64,000 bases of DNA from Halalkalicoccus tibetensis (GTDB lineage Archaea > Halobacteriota > Halobacteria > Halobacteriales > Halalkalicoccaceae), in the NCBI RefSeq assembly GCF_037996645.1, contig NZ_JBBMXV010000002.1, positions 310,001 to 374,000 of the forward strand, read 5' to 3'. The notes below the pieces were generated by a model, which had not been told where the DNA came from, made no database searches, and worked only from the letters and a program-made list of their open reading frames with translations. Positions 8,190 to 16,782 of the stretch are shown one piece after another (positions within the stretch are counted from its first letter, which is position 1; every line of letters begins with the position of its first letter). Both the position numbers and the translations under genes were made by a program.

Positions 8190-9155
8190 CTACCAGTCGT
8201 CGGTCACCGGGTTGCTTGGCTCCTCGCCGCTTAGCACGCGCGCGACGTCGCCCGCGACCTCGCGAGCGAGGTCCTCGCGTGCGGACTCGGAGTACCAGCC
8301 CGCGTGCGGGCTCAGGAGGACGTCATCGCGCCCGAGCAGCGGCGAGTCCTCGGGGGGCTCCTCGCGCATGACGTCCAGCCCCGCGCCCTTGATCTCGCCG
8401 TCCTCGAGGGCTTCGGCGAGCGCGTCCTCGTCGACGATCCCGCCGCGGGCGGTGTTCGCGAGGACGGCGTGATCGAGCATCGCCTCGAAGGCCTCCCGGT
8501 CGAAGGTACCCTCGGTCTCGTCGGTCAGCGGGAGGTGGATCGAGAGGAGGTCGGAGCGTTCGAGCAGCTCCTCGAAGCCGACCGACTCGGCGTTGTAGGA
8601 CTCGATCTCGCCGTCGGGCAGGTAGGGGTCGTGGACCGCGATCTCGCAGCCGAAGCCCTGGACCATCGTCGCGAGCCGGCGGGGGATCCGCCCGAAGCCA
8701 GCGAGCCCCAGGGTCGCGTTCCGGAGGCGGACGGTCGGCTCGCCGACCCGCCAGTCCCAGCCGCCGTCCCGTACTTCCTCGTCGTAGGCGGGGAGGTTCC
8801 GCGAGCAGGCCAGCAAGAGCGAAAGCGCGTGGGTCGCGACCTCGTCCAGGCAGTAGGTCGGCGCGTTCACCACCGTGATACCGGCATCCGCGGCGGCGTC
8901 GATGGCGATGTTGTCGACGCCGATCCCCGCGCGGCCGACGACCCGCAGTTCGTCGGAGTCGAAGACCCCCTCGGTGACGGGCGTGCGCGTGTCGACGATC
9001 AGCGCGGCGGACTCGCGTGCGGCCTCGCGTACCTCCTCCTCGTCGCGGAGCTCCCGAGAGACGACCTCCGCGTCGACGTCCGAGAGGGCCTCGCGGTGGA
9101 TCTCGAGGTCCGACTCGTCGGCCTTCGCGTCGCTGATGACGACTCGATGTGACAT
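8190..9155 (-). CDS. D-2-hydroxyacid dehydrogenase, paralogue of the gene at 1155
   Basis: 321 residues when started at the ATG at 9155 (MSHRVVISDAKADESDL); the frame extends upstream, but that part is low-complexity and Arg-rich. It has a GxGxxP Rossmann motif (AGFGRIPRRLATM) with the NAD-ribose Asp in HDPYLPDG. The catalytic Arg is in NTARGG, the Glu in MREEPPEDSPL and the His in SPHAGWYSES. Many blocks are shared with the first copy (R-x-G-I-G-V-D, Y-C-x-D-E-V-A-x-H-A-L, W-D-W), so both come from one duplication. It is probably a NAD-linked 2-oxoacid reductase. Confidence 0.85.
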   Translation of the reverse strand: MSHRVVISDAKADESDLEIHREALSDVDAEVVSRELRDEEEVREAARESAALIVDTRTPVTEGVFDSDELRVVGRAGIGVDNIAIDAAADAGITVVNAPTYCLDEVATHALSLLLACSRNLPAYDEEVRDGGWDWRVGEPTVRLRNATLGLAGFGRIPRRLATMVQGFGCEIAVHDPYLPDGEIESYNAESVGFEELLERSDLLSIHLPLTDETEGTFDREAFEAMLDHAVLANTARGGIVDEDALAEALEDGEIKGAGLDVMREEPPEDSPLLGRDDVLLSPHAGWYSESAREDLAREVAGDVARVLSGEEPSNPVTDDW

Positions 9156-9253
9156 GTGTCCGTACTCTCGGGGCGAGGCAGTTAGCCCTTCGGCGTGCCC
9201 ACGAAACGCTGGCGGAAAAAGGCGCGCGGAAACGACGCGGGAACCGGAACCGA

Positions 9254-9778
9254 TCAGTCGGCGGCGGCGGGCTGGGCCTCGACCTGCTCGAGGACCGTCG
9301 AGAGCCACGCGGGCAGGTCGGCGGGGTAGCGCGCGGTGATCAGGTTCTCGTCGACGACGCACTCCTCGTCGACGAACGTCGCGCCGGCGTTCTCGATGTC
9401 GACCTGGATCGCCCAGAAGCCGGTGGCCTCACGGCCCTCCAGCACGTCCGCGCTGATCAGCAGCTGGGCGCCGTGACAGACCGCCGCGATCGGCTTGCCG
9501 CTCTCGTCGAACTCCTCGACGAGCGTGACGGCCTCCTCGGCCTCGATCCGGAGGTCCTCGGGGGCGTTGCCGCCCGGAACGACCAGCAGGTCGTACTCGT
9601 CCTCGCTGGCCTCGCTGATGGCCAGATCGGCGTCCATCTCCTCGCCGATCTTGCCCGTCACCGACTCGCCGTCGGGCGTGGCAAGCTCGACGCCGATCCC
9701 CGCCTCCTGCAGGCGATAATAGGGATAGGTGAGCTCGCTGTCCTCGAACCCGTCGGTAGTGACGATGAGTGCGTCCAT
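9254..9778 (-). CDS. DJ-1/PfpI family protein
   Basis: 174 residues from the ATG at 9778 (MDALIVTTDGFEDSEL), the normal length for PfpI-type DJ-1 proteins. The frame continues upstream without homology-like sequence. The nucleophilic elbow is AAVCHGAQLL with Cys101-His102, and the conserved acidic partner is in GFEDSEL (Glu12/Glu15). YDLLVVPGGNAPEDLR is the family's oxyanion region. Family members act as glyoxalase III/deglycase or proteases, and sequence alone cannot choose. A TATAAAC-like element sits at 9836-9845 on the coding strand, implying a short leader. Confidence 0.85.
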   Translation of the reverse strand: MDALIVTTDGFEDSELTYPYYRLQEAGIGVELATPDGESVTGKIGEEMDADLAISEASEDEYDLLVVPGGNAPEDLRIEAEEAVTLVEEFDESGKPIAAVCHGAQLLISADVLEGREATGFWAIQVDIENAGATFVDEECVVDENLITARYPADLPAWLSTVLEQVEAQPAAAD

Positions 9779-9904
9779 AGCAGCTCTTCCTACGGCTGCC
9801 AGCCACGAAACGGCCGGCGTAGCAATGGCGCGGTGTTTATAAGAGCGTGCCACCCAGTGCCCCGTTCGCACGCCCCAATATCACCGTCGTTTATTCTCAA
9901 ATGA

Positions 9905-9910
9905 GTATAT
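9905..9910 (+). promoter_or_regulatory. TATA box of the NhaC antiporter gene
   Basis: TATATA in an AT-rich GAGTATATATTCC stretch, centred about 28 nt before the ATG at 9936. This is the standard spacing for a haloarchaeal leaderless transcript. It also lies in the gap between this gene and the divergent DJ-1 gene. Confidence 0.6.
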
Positions 9911-9935
9911 ATTCCTCGAGTGCATAGCCCGGGCG

Positions 9936-11408
9936 ATGGCAGAGATGGGCTTCGCGCCGCGTTCGTACGGGGAGATTCCCGAGGAGCACCGGCCCTCGAT
10001 CGGGCAGGCGCTCGTCCCGGTGGTCGGGATGGTCGTCTTCCTCACGGTCGGGGCGATCGGCTTCGGGCTGGACCCGCACATGCCGCTGCTGTGGGGCTGT
10101 GTGCTGACCGGGCTGGTGGGCCGGTACTGGCTCGGCTACACGTGGGACGAGCTCTTCGAGGGGATCTCGGCCGGGCTGACGATGGGGATCCAGGCGCTGT
10201 TGATCCTCTTCGTGATCTACATGCTCATCCCCGTCTGGATCGGCTCCGGGACGATCCCCGGGCTGATCTACTACGGGCTGGAGCTGCTCACGCCAGAGGT
10301 CTTCCTCCCGGCGACGGCGCTGATCGCGACCGTCTCGGCGTTCGCGATCGGATCCTCGTGGACCACCGCCGCAACGCTGGGCGTCGCGCTCATGGGGATC
10401 GGCCAGGGGCTCGGGGTGCCGGCGCCGATGACCGCCGGCGCGGTGCTGACGGGCGCCTACACCGGCGACAAGATTACGCCGCTTTCGGACACCACGAACC
10501 TGGCGGCCGCGGTCACCGGGACCGACCTGATGGAGCACGTCAACACCATGCGCGTCGGCACCGGCCTCGCGCTGGCGATCGCGCTGGTCGCCTACGCCTA
10601 CCTCGGGCTGCGAATATCGGGATCGATCCCGGCGGGACAGGTCGAGACGATCCAATCGGGGATGCTCGCGGGCTACGAGATCAGCCCGCTCGTCTTCCTC
10701 CCGCTCGTGATCACCTTCGGGCTCGCGCTCGTGGGCTATCCCGCGCTGCCGGCGCTGGTCGCCGGCGTCTTCGCGGGCGTCGCGACGATGCTGCTCGTCC
10801 AGGGGACCGGCTTCGCCGAGGCGTGGACGGTCGCCCAGACGGGCACCGACCCCGCGACGGGGACGGAGCTGGTGAACGAGCTGCTCGCGAGCGACGGCCT
10901 CGACGGCTCGGCCTGGACGATCTCGATCGTCGCCGTCGCGCTCTCGCTGGGCGGACTGCTCGAACGCACCGGCGTGCTGGCCGCGCTCGCCAATGGGATC
11001 GAGCAGTTCATCCACGGCGTCGCGGGACTGACGATCAGCACCGGGGTCACGGCCTTCGCGATGAACGGGCTCGCGGGCCAGCAGTACATGAGCATCGTCA
11101 TCCCGTCGATGACCTTCCGGGGCGTCTACGACGAGTTCAACCTCGAGAGCCGGAACCTCTCGCGGGCCGTCGAGGCCGCCGGCACGACCACGAGCGTGCT
11201 GATCCCGTGGAACGCCGGCGGCGCGTTCATGACCGCGACCCTCGGGGTCTCGCCGCTTTCCTACGGACCGTACTACTTCCTCGGGTTCCTCTCGCCGGCG
11301 ATCCTCTTCGTCATGGGGCTGACCGGCTGGGGGATCACGTACAGGGAGGGCGGCCCGGCCGGCGAGGCCAGCGAGCGGCCGAAGCGGGCCCCGGCCGACG
11401 GCGACTGA
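9936..11408 (+). CDS. nhaC: NhaC-family Na+/H+ antiporter
   Basis: 490-residue polytopic inner-membrane protein with about eleven hydrophobic helices. It matches NhaC antiporters: an early GQALVPVVGMVVFLTVG helix, FAIGSSWTTAATLGVALMGI in the core (about 130-149), the charged GAYTGDKITPLSDTTNLAAA loop (about 169-188), and late ETGVxAFAMN-like and WNAGGAFM segments. It would extrude Na+ in exchange for H+, as expected in a halophile. The NhaC family also includes amino acid and malate/lactate exchangers, so cation specificity is inferred. The start is supported by the TATA box 28 nt upstream. Confidence 0.85.
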   Translation: MAEMGFAPRSYGEIPEEHRPSIGQALVPVVGMVVFLTVGAIGFGLDPHMPLLWGCVLTGLVGRYWLGYTWDELFEGISAGLTMGIQALLILFVIYMLIPVWIGSGTIPGLIYYGLELLTPEVFLPATALIATVSAFAIGSSWTTAATLGVALMGIGQGLGVPAPMTAGAVLTGAYTGDKITPLSDTTNLAAAVTGTDLMEHVNTMRVGTGLALAIALVAYAYLGLRISGSIPAGQVETIQSGMLAGYEISPLVFLPLVITFGLALVGYPALPALVAGVFAGVATMLLVQGTGFAEAWTVAQTGTDPATGTELVNELLASDGLDGSAWTISIVAVALSLGGLLERTGVLAALANGIEQFIHGVAGLTISTGVTAFAMNGLAGQQYMSIVIPSMTFRGVYDEFNLESRNLSRAVEAAGTTTSVLIPWNAGGAFMTATLGVSPLSYGPYYFLGFLSPAILFVMGLTGWGITYREGGPAGEASERPKRAPADGD

Positions 11409-11460
11409 CGGTTCTCCTGCAAGCCGTCGACTGAACCGCCCGGCGTTCGTGGTCACGACC

Positions 11461-12531
11461 ATGCCCGCGGAGTACGAAGTCGTCGTGGTCGGCGGCGGTC
11501 CGGGCGGCCTGACGGCCGCCCTCTACACGACGCGACTCGGCCACGAGACGGCGCTAATCAACCGGGAAGGGGGCCGATACACGGCGGTCGAACACGTCCA
11601 CAACCTGATCGGGGTCTCCGAGGAGACGACCGGCCGCGAGATCACGGAGCTGGCGTTCGCCCAGCTCGAGGAGTACGGCGCCGACCGCTACGACGACACC
11701 GTGGCCGACATCGACGTCGTCGGGGGCGAGGGTGAGAACGGGGGGCGGCGGTTCCGCGTCGGGGGGCGGGACGTCGAGGCGCTGGCCGATCGGGTCGTGC
11801 TCGCGACCGGCTTCAAGGACGCGCCGCCGTCGTTCCCGGAGCTGACGCGCTACACCGGCCACGGGCTCCATTACTGCCTGCACTGTGACGCCTACTCGCT
11901 GATCGACGAGCCAGTCTTCGTCTTCGGCCACACTGAGAGCGCGGCCCACGCGGCGATGGTGCTGCTCAACTTCACCGCCGACGTCGAGCTGCTGCTCAAC
12001 GGCGCGGAGCCCGAGTGGAACGAGGAGGTCGGCAAGCAGCTCGGAGCCCACCCGCTCGAGGTCCGCGAGGAGGAGGCCGTCGCGGTCCATCCCCGCGACA
12101 GCGAGGGGCCCAGACCGGAAATCGGAGCGATCGAGTTCGCGGACGGAACGGTACGGGAGTACACCGGCGGCTTCGCGATGTACGGCTCGACGTACAACAA
12201 CGAGCTCGCCGTCTCCCTCGGCTGTGAGCTCGCCGAGGACGGCGCCGTCGAGGTCGACGACCACGGCCGCACCTCGGTCGAGGGGGTCTACGCAGTCGGC
12301 GACGTCACCCACGGCCACAACCAGACCCCGATCGCTATGGGCGACGGCGCGAAGGCCGGCATCGCGCTCCACCACGAGCTGCGGACGTTCCCGCTGTCGC
12401 CCGACGCGATCGGTTCCGACGGGGGTGAGACGGTCGACGTCGAGGTGCCGGGGCTCCCCGACGGGATCCGCGAGACCGCCCGCGAGGTAAATGAAAGCGA
12501 CGAACACGCCGGCATGACGCCCGGCGAATAG
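11461..12531 (+). CDS. thioredoxin-reductase-like FAD/NAD(P) oxidoreductase
   Basis: 356 residues from the ATG at 11461; an in-frame GTG four codons upstream is less likely because the ATG begins MPAEYEVVVVGGGPGG. The FAD-binding GGGPGGLTAA is at 11-20. A redox-active C139-L-H-C142 sits exactly where thioredoxin reductases carry C-x-x-C. The closing FAD motif is GVYAVGDVTHGHNQTPIAMG. The second nucleotide-binding region (VFVFGHTESAAHAAM) lacks a canonical GxGxxG, so the NAD(P)H site is atypical. It could be a thioredoxin/glutaredoxin reductase or a ferredoxin-linked relative. No thioredoxin gene is adjacent. Confidence 0.8.
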   Translation: MPAEYEVVVVGGGPGGLTAALYTTRLGHETALINREGGRYTAVEHVHNLIGVSEETTGREITELAFAQLEEYGADRYDDTVADIDVVGGEGENGGRRFRVGGRDVEALADRVVLATGFKDAPPSFPELTRYTGHGLHYCLHCDAYSLIDEPVFVFGHTESAAHAAMVLLNFTADVELLLNGAEPEWNEEVGKQLGAHPLEVREEEAVAVHPRDSEGPRPEIGAIEFADGTVREYTGGFAMYGSTYNNELAVSLGCELAEDGAVEVDDHGRTSVEGVYAVGDVTHGHNQTPIAMGDGAKAGIALHHELRTFPLSPDAIGSDGGETVDVEVPGLPDGIRETAREVNESDEHAGMTPGE

Positions 12532-12591
12532 GTCCGCCCGGCGAGCACGCCGATCGGCCCATGAGCGGGGTTTTGCTCAGCGTTCGGTGGG

Positions 12592-13959
12592 TCAGTACTT
12601 CGCCTCGGCGCCCGTCGTCTCGTAGACCCGGTCCATGATCGCGTCGCGCTCGCGCTGCCAGCCCGCGAGCGCCGAGGGTCGGTCGGGGTAGCGCTCGTAG
12701 TGGGAGAGCAGCTCGTCGGCGACGCGCTTCGTCCTGTAGAAGTCGAGGATCGTCCCCCAGTGACCGAAGCTGCCGACGGCGGCCTGGAGCTTGAGCTTCA
12801 GCCCGAAGTCCGTGCTGCCGGAGTAGAGCGCCTCGGCGAGGTTCTCGCCGGGCATCGCGACAAGCAGGCTCGTCAGGTCCGAGACGTCGACGGCGGTCGC
12901 CATGATGTTGTAAACGTCGAGCGCGGCGTAGCGCCCGCCGTAGTGGTCCATCACGCGCTCGTTGTAGTCCCAGAGCATCGCCTCGCTCGTGTCGCCGGCC
13001 TCCAGCGCGCGGATCGCCTGCTCGCCCGCGTACTCGCCGGCGTACGCGGCCCCCGCGATCCCGCCACCCGTGGTGGGGTTGACGTGGCCAGCAGAGTCGC
13101 CGACGGCCATGAAGCCCGGCGCGACCGCCGAGTCGTAGGGCCGGCGGGTGGGTAGTGCGGCCCCGAGCTTGTCCTCGACGGTGGCGCCCTCGAACTCCGG
13201 TCGGGTCGCCAGGTCGCGCTTGAGGTCGTCGACCAGTTTCATCGGCTCCTCGTTCATCTGGAAGCCCACGCCGGCATTGATCTCGGTGCCGGTCCGCGGG
13301 AAGTACCAGAGGTAGCCCGCCGCGCGCTTGGTCGGCTTGAACACCAGCGCGTCCTTCCACTCGACCTCCTCCTCGACGTGGACGATCTCCCGATACGCGG
13401 AACAGAACTGCGAGTAGGTGACGTTCGTGTCGAAGGTAGTGTCGGCGAGGTCGGCCTTGTCCTGGAGGATCGACAGCGCGCCCGCCCCGTCGATGGTGAT
13501 ATCGGCCTCGACGGTGAGGCCCTCGCCCTTCCGGTTGGCCTTCACGCCCGTGACCCGGTCGCCGTCCTGGAGCACGTCCTGGACGACGGTGTCGTAGGAG
13601 AACTCGACGCCGGCCTCGGCGGCGCCCTCGATGATCGCCCTGCCGTACTCCAGTCGGTCGATCACCGCGAGCTCGCCGGGCACGGGGATGTCGAGGACCG
13701 TGTCGTGTTCGGGCAGCTCGAAGCGGCCGTGGTCGACCTCGGTGTTGGTCATCGAGCGGTCGAGCTTCGATCGGGGGATCGCCCCCGGGAACTCGTCGGC
13801 TCCCTTCAGGGCGTCCCCGCAGGCGATGTGGCCGGCCTCCTCCTCCGTTTTGCGTTCGAGGACGAGGACGTCGTAGCCCGCATCGGCGATCGTCGCCCCG
13901 GCGTAGCAGCCCGCCGTGCCGGCCCCTACGATAGCGACGTCGCACTCTCGTGTAGTCAT
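12592..13959 (-). CDS. geranylgeranyl reductase family flavoprotein
   Basis: 455 residues from the ATG at 13959 (MTTRECDVAIVGAGTAG); nine further upstream codons are open but look like leader. It has an N-terminal FAD GxGxxG motif, the ERKTEEEAGHIACGDALKG substrate loop, and the mid-chain AVGDSAGHVNPTTGGG motif typical of digeranylgeranylglycerophospholipid reductases and related menaquinone/phytyl reductases. These saturate isoprenoid chains of archaeal lipids and quinones at the membrane. The divergent neighbour is a plant-type ferredoxin, a plausible electron donor. Haloarchaea carry several paralogues, so the exact lipid is unresolved. Confidence 0.8.
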   Translation of the reverse strand: MTTRECDVAIVGAGTAGCYAGATIADAGYDVLVLERKTEEEAGHIACGDALKGADEFPGAIPRSKLDRSMTNTEVDHGRFELPEHDTVLDIPVPGELAVIDRLEYGRAIIEGAAEAGVEFSYDTVVQDVLQDGDRVTGVKANRKGEGLTVEADITIDGAGALSILQDKADLADTTFDTNVTYSQFCSAYREIVHVEEEVEWKDALVFKPTKRAAGYLWYFPRTGTEINAGVGFQMNEEPMKLVDDLKRDLATRPEFEGATVEDKLGAALPTRRPYDSAVAPGFMAVGDSAGHVNPTTGGGIAGAAYAGEYAGEQAIRALEAGDTSEAMLWDYNERVMDHYGGRYAALDVYNIMATAVDVSDLTSLLVAMPGENLAEALYSGSTDFGLKLKLQAAVGSFGHWGTILDFYRTKRVADELLSHYERYPDRPSALAGWQRERDAIMDRVYETTGAEAKY

Positions 13960-14069
13960 ATGGTTGCTTGGCCGCGCGACGGGCAAAACGCTTTAGGTCG
14001 AATCCGGTCGTTCCGTCGGCGACACGACGGGAGATAAAGCGTTTTGAGCGAGTTGGCTGTAGGGGTGCT

Positions 14070-14420
14070 ATGGCCACCTACTCCGTCGAGTTCGTCGGCA
14101 CCGGCGAGACGATCGAGGTCTCGGACAAGGAGACGATCCTCTCGCGATGTATCGAGGAGGGGATCGCCCAGGAGTACTCCTGTCGCGTGGGGATGTGTCT
14201 CGCCTGCACCGCCGAGATCGTCGATGGCGAGGTGACCCAACCCGCCGCGCGCGGGCTGACCGAGGAGGAGGCGGCGGGGTTCGCGCTGACCTGCATGGCC
14301 CGCCCGCAGTCGGACCTCCGGCTCGACCGCGGGAAGTACCCCCCGAGCATCGCGATCGACGAGGGGGCGAACCACACCGTCAGCGGGTCAGGGTCGGACC
14401 TCGCGGCCGACGACGACTAG
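14070..14420 (+). CDS. 2Fe-2S plant-type ferredoxin
   Basis: 116 residues from the ATG at 14070 (MATYSVEFVGTGETIEV). The four [2Fe-2S] ligands are C38, C43, C46 and C75 in the C-x4-C-x2-C...C arrangement (YSCRVGMCLAC, TCMA). The C-terminal 25 residues are acidic and Ser/Asp-rich. It is divergent from the geranylgeranyl-reductase-family gene across 110 nt and could supply electrons to it or to other reductases. The haloarchaeal domain insertion of the main ferredoxin is absent, so this is an accessory ferredoxin. Its stop shares CTAG with the convergent gene. Confidence 0.88.
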   Translation: MATYSVEFVGTGETIEVSDKETILSRCIEEGIAQEYSCRVGMCLACTAEIVDGEVTQPAARGLTEEEAAGFALTCMARPQSDLRLDRGKYPPSIAIDEGANHTVSGSGSDLAADDD

Positions 14421-14950
14421 CTCTCCTCCTCGCTCTCGCTTTCGCCCTCTCCCCCGTCCCTGGTCTCAGTTTCAGTCTCGGTCTCGGTCTCGTGCCGGCG
14501 GATCGCCGCGACCGTGTTCTGGACGTACTTGATCGCCGTCGCAATCGCCATCAGCCCGCTCATCAGCTCCTGCTGGGTCGCGCCGTCGGGGTAGATCCGG
14601 TGTTCGAACTGAAGCGAGTCGACGTTCGGGAACTCCGTGGAGCTCTCCTCCTCGTCGAGGAAGGTGTAGAAGCCGGGCGTCGCGGCGAACACCGGCCCGA
14701 TCCGCGAGAGCAGCTCGTAGCGCTGGTCGGGGTCGGCGATCACGGCCGCAGTGCGCTCGGTGTCGAAGGCCGCGCGGCCGACGACGCGCAGCGGCCCCCA
14801 GGTGTCCTCCTTGATGACGTTCAGCGGGATGTGCGAGAGGCGACACTGGATGCTGTATTCGGCGGCGTTGTCGGTGGTCCGTTCGACGTCCTGGACCACG
14901 CGATCGTCGAGCCACTTCTCGACCTGGTCCGCGCTGATGTCGTCGACCAT
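14417..14950 (-). CDS. conserved haloarchaeal hypothetical protein with Glu/Thr repeat tail
   Basis: 177-residue acidic, soluble protein. Residues 1-140 look like one alpha/beta domain: SADQVEKWLDDRVV, then strands EYSIQCRLSHIPLNVIK and LRVVGRAAFD, a DPDQRYELLSRIGPVFAATPG helix region, and a final LMSGLMAIATAIKYVQNTV helix. The layout is reminiscent of YbjN/type III chaperone-like folds, but this is only an impression. The tail from about 152 is an ETETETETE run followed by Glu/Ser, encoded by a short tandem DNA repeat at 14466-14492 that may slip. No function assigned. Confidence 0.65.
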   Translation of the reverse strand: MVDDISADQVEKWLDDRVVQDVERTTDNAAEYSIQCRLSHIPLNVIKEDTWGPLRVVGRAAFDTERTAAVIADPDQRYELLSRIGPVFAATPGFYTFLDEEESSTEFPNVDSLQFEHRIYPDGATQQELMSGLMAIATAIKYVQNTVAAIRRHETETETETETRDGGEGESESEEES

Positions 14951-15041
14951 GCCGACCCTTCGCGCGCCGCGGGTAAATGGATCGGTGCTGCGCCTGCCGG
15001 CCCGGGCGAAGGGCTATTCGCCCGCGGCTCCTACGGAAACC

Positions 15042-15548
15042 ATGCCACGGGTCGAGCAGCTGTTCATCGCACGCGAGGACTCCGCCCCGATGGAGTCCCT
15101 GGAGTCGGTCGCGGCCGTCAAGGGCGGACTGGAGGGCGATCACTACTGCACGGGGACGGGCTACTACTCGCCGTACGACGTCTGTGAGGTGACGCTGATC
15201 GAGGGCGAGGCGATCGACGAGATCGACGAGGAGTTCGACATCGACCTCTCGGACGGCCGCCACCGCCGCAACGTCGTCACCCGCGGGGTCGAGGTCCACG
15301 ACCTGCTCGGGACCACCTTCAGGGTCGGCGACGCGGTGCTCCGAGGGACGCGTCCGCGCCCGCCGTGTGCTCACGTCGAGCAGGTCGCCGGCGAGGACGG
15401 GGTCGCCCGCGCGCTGAAGAACAAGCGCGGCGGGGTCTGTGCGAAGGTCGTCGAACCCGGTCGGATCGCACTCGACGACGGGATCGAGGTGCTCGAGGAG
15501 GACGCACAGACGATGGGCCGACGGATCGCCGAGCGCCTGGGCTGGTGA
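15042..15548 (+). CDS. MOSC domain protein
   Basis: 168 residues from the ATG at 15042, preceded by a weakly purine-rich leader. It matches stand-alone MOSC (MoCo sulfurase C-terminal) proteins: an N-terminal MPRVEQLFIAREDSAPMESL strand, the GLEGDHYC loop near residue 30, QLTLIEGEA-like EVTLIEGEAID, RRNVVTRGVEVHDLLG (about 69-84), and the conserved Cys of the family in RPRPPCAHVEQ (about 111). MOSC proteins handle sulfur or molybdopterin, for example in N-hydroxylated base reduction. Its stop abuts the convergent acetamidase stop with no spacer (TGATCA). Confidence 0.85.
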   Translation: MPRVEQLFIAREDSAPMESLESVAAVKGGLEGDHYCTGTGYYSPYDVCEVTLIEGEAIDEIDEEFDIDLSDGRHRRNVVTRGVEVHDLLGTTFRVGDAVLRGTRPRPPCAHVEQVAGEDGVARALKNKRGGVCAKVVEPGRIALDDGIEVLEEDAQTMGRRIAERLGW

Positions 15549-16514
15549 TCACTCGGGGAAGACGCTCTCGGGGACGAACGCCGTGACCGTCCAGTTGGGC
15601 GCGTCGACCACCTCGCTGATCTTCAGGTCGACGGCGACCGAACAGAGAATGTACGCCTCCGCCCGGGAGAGCCCCCGCTCGGCCGAGAGATGGTCGATCA
15701 TGTGGCGGATCGCAAGCTTGGTCGCCTCCATCAGGTCGTCGCTGATGCCGGTCGTCCCGTACATCGGCTCGTCCTCGCCGCTGGCGGTGAACGGGCCCGT
15801 CGTCTCCAGGCGGGGCTGGGCGATGTCGGCGTCCTTCTCCAGGCCGAAGCGCGCGGTGACGAACATCGGGGCTTCGATCCCGGTTACGCAGACCTCGCCG
15901 TCACCCTGTGCAGCATGACAGTCTCCCGTCGAGAACAATGCACCATCGACCTCCACTGGGAGATAGACCGTCGAACCCGCGGTCATCTGCTTGACGTCCA
16001 TGTTGCCCCCGACGTCCCGCGGCGGGAGGGTGTCGTGTTCACCCGTCTCGGCGGGGGCGTTCCCGATCGTGCCCGGGAACATGGCTAGCGGGATCTCGAT
16101 GCCGTCGACGAACTCCGCGGAGTCCTCGCCGAGCTCCCACATATGGAGCCCCGCGTCCTCGAACTCCTCGGGCAGGAGCCCGAGCCCCATCTCGCCGGGC
16201 ATGAACCCCGTAAAGCCCCAGCCTTTGTGCTCGAACTCGAGCAGCTCGACGACCAGCGCGTCGCCCGGTTCGGCGCCCTCGATCTCGACGGGGCCCGTCA
16301 GCGGGTGAACCGGGTCGAAGCTCGCGTTCGCGAGGTCGTCGACGTCGGAGTCGGGTGTCAGCTGTCCGTCGAGGGCGTCCCGACACTCGAAGCGCACGAC
16401 CTCGCCGGGTTCGACCGTCAGGACGGGGTCGAGAGCGTTGTCCCAGGCGTTGTGGACGTTCTCCGCGTCGTCGCTCAGCTCGTGGTCGATCTCGTAGTCT
16501 GTGGCCGCCATCAC
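15549..16514 (-). CDS. acetamidase/formamidase family protein
   Basis: 321 residues (or 320, since the second codon is also ATG) of the FmdA/AmdA family, which hydrolyses short-chain amides to ammonia and carboxylate. Visible signatures are GPVEIEGAEPGDALVVELLE, HAAQGDGEVCVTGIEAP near residue 200, and a closing LSAERGLSRAEAYILCSVAVDLKI-type helix, as in the family. Length is normal. It is cytoplasmic and could provide nitrogen. Upstream on the same strand lies the hairpin array and then the sugar-acid dehydratase gene. Confidence 0.85.
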   Translation of the reverse strand: MMAATDYEIDHELSDDAENVHNAWDNALDPVLTVEPGEVVRFECRDALDGQLTPDSDVDDLANASFDPVHPLTGPVEIEGAEPGDALVVELLEFEHKGWGFTGFMPGEMGLGLLPEEFEDAGLHMWELGEDSAEFVDGIEIPLAMFPGTIGNAPAETGEHDTLPPRDVGGNMDVKQMTAGSTVYLPVEVDGALFSTGDCHAAQGDGEVCVTGIEAPMFVTARFGLEKDADIAQPRLETTGPFTASGEDEPMYGTTGISDDLMEATKLAIRHMIDHLSAERGLSRAEAYILCSVAVDLKISEVVDAPNWTVTAFVPESVFPE

Positions 16515-16611
16515 ACCGCATCCTCCGCGGTCACACCCGATAAAACCGAACGTAGCGGCGAAATCGAGAGGCGGTTTCTGGCTGATCCGACGGGCAGAGC
16601 TCAGTGTATCC

Positions 16612-16782
16612 GACGAAGCTCACTCTTCATCGAACACTGCCGAACAAAGCTCGGCAAGCTTGACTTCGCTTCGCTCAGTCAAACAGCGCGAGGCGGTGCC
16701 TCGCTGGCCCGACGAGGACTCAGGCCTCGTCGAACAACGCAAATCAAAGATTTGCTGGCTTGACTTCGGCTTACGCCTCGTC
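16612..16782 (-). repeat. tandem paired-hairpin array, ~50-bp period, four units
   Basis: On the minus strand four units follow each other from the dehydratase stop codon. Each unit starts TGTTYGAY and has hairpin A, an imperfect palindrome whose centre contains a stop codon. A short RTCRRGC-type linker follows. Units 1-3 then carry hairpin B with a 7-bp stem and 3-nt loop. Hairpins A are at 16762-16782, 16711-16731, 16662-16680 and 16612-16631. Hairpins B are at 16739-16755, 16688-16704 and 16639-16655. B stems differ completely (GCAAATC, GCGAGGC, GCCGARC) yet each is self-complementary. The first hairpin A contains the real stop of the dehydratase gene. Confidence 0.8.
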
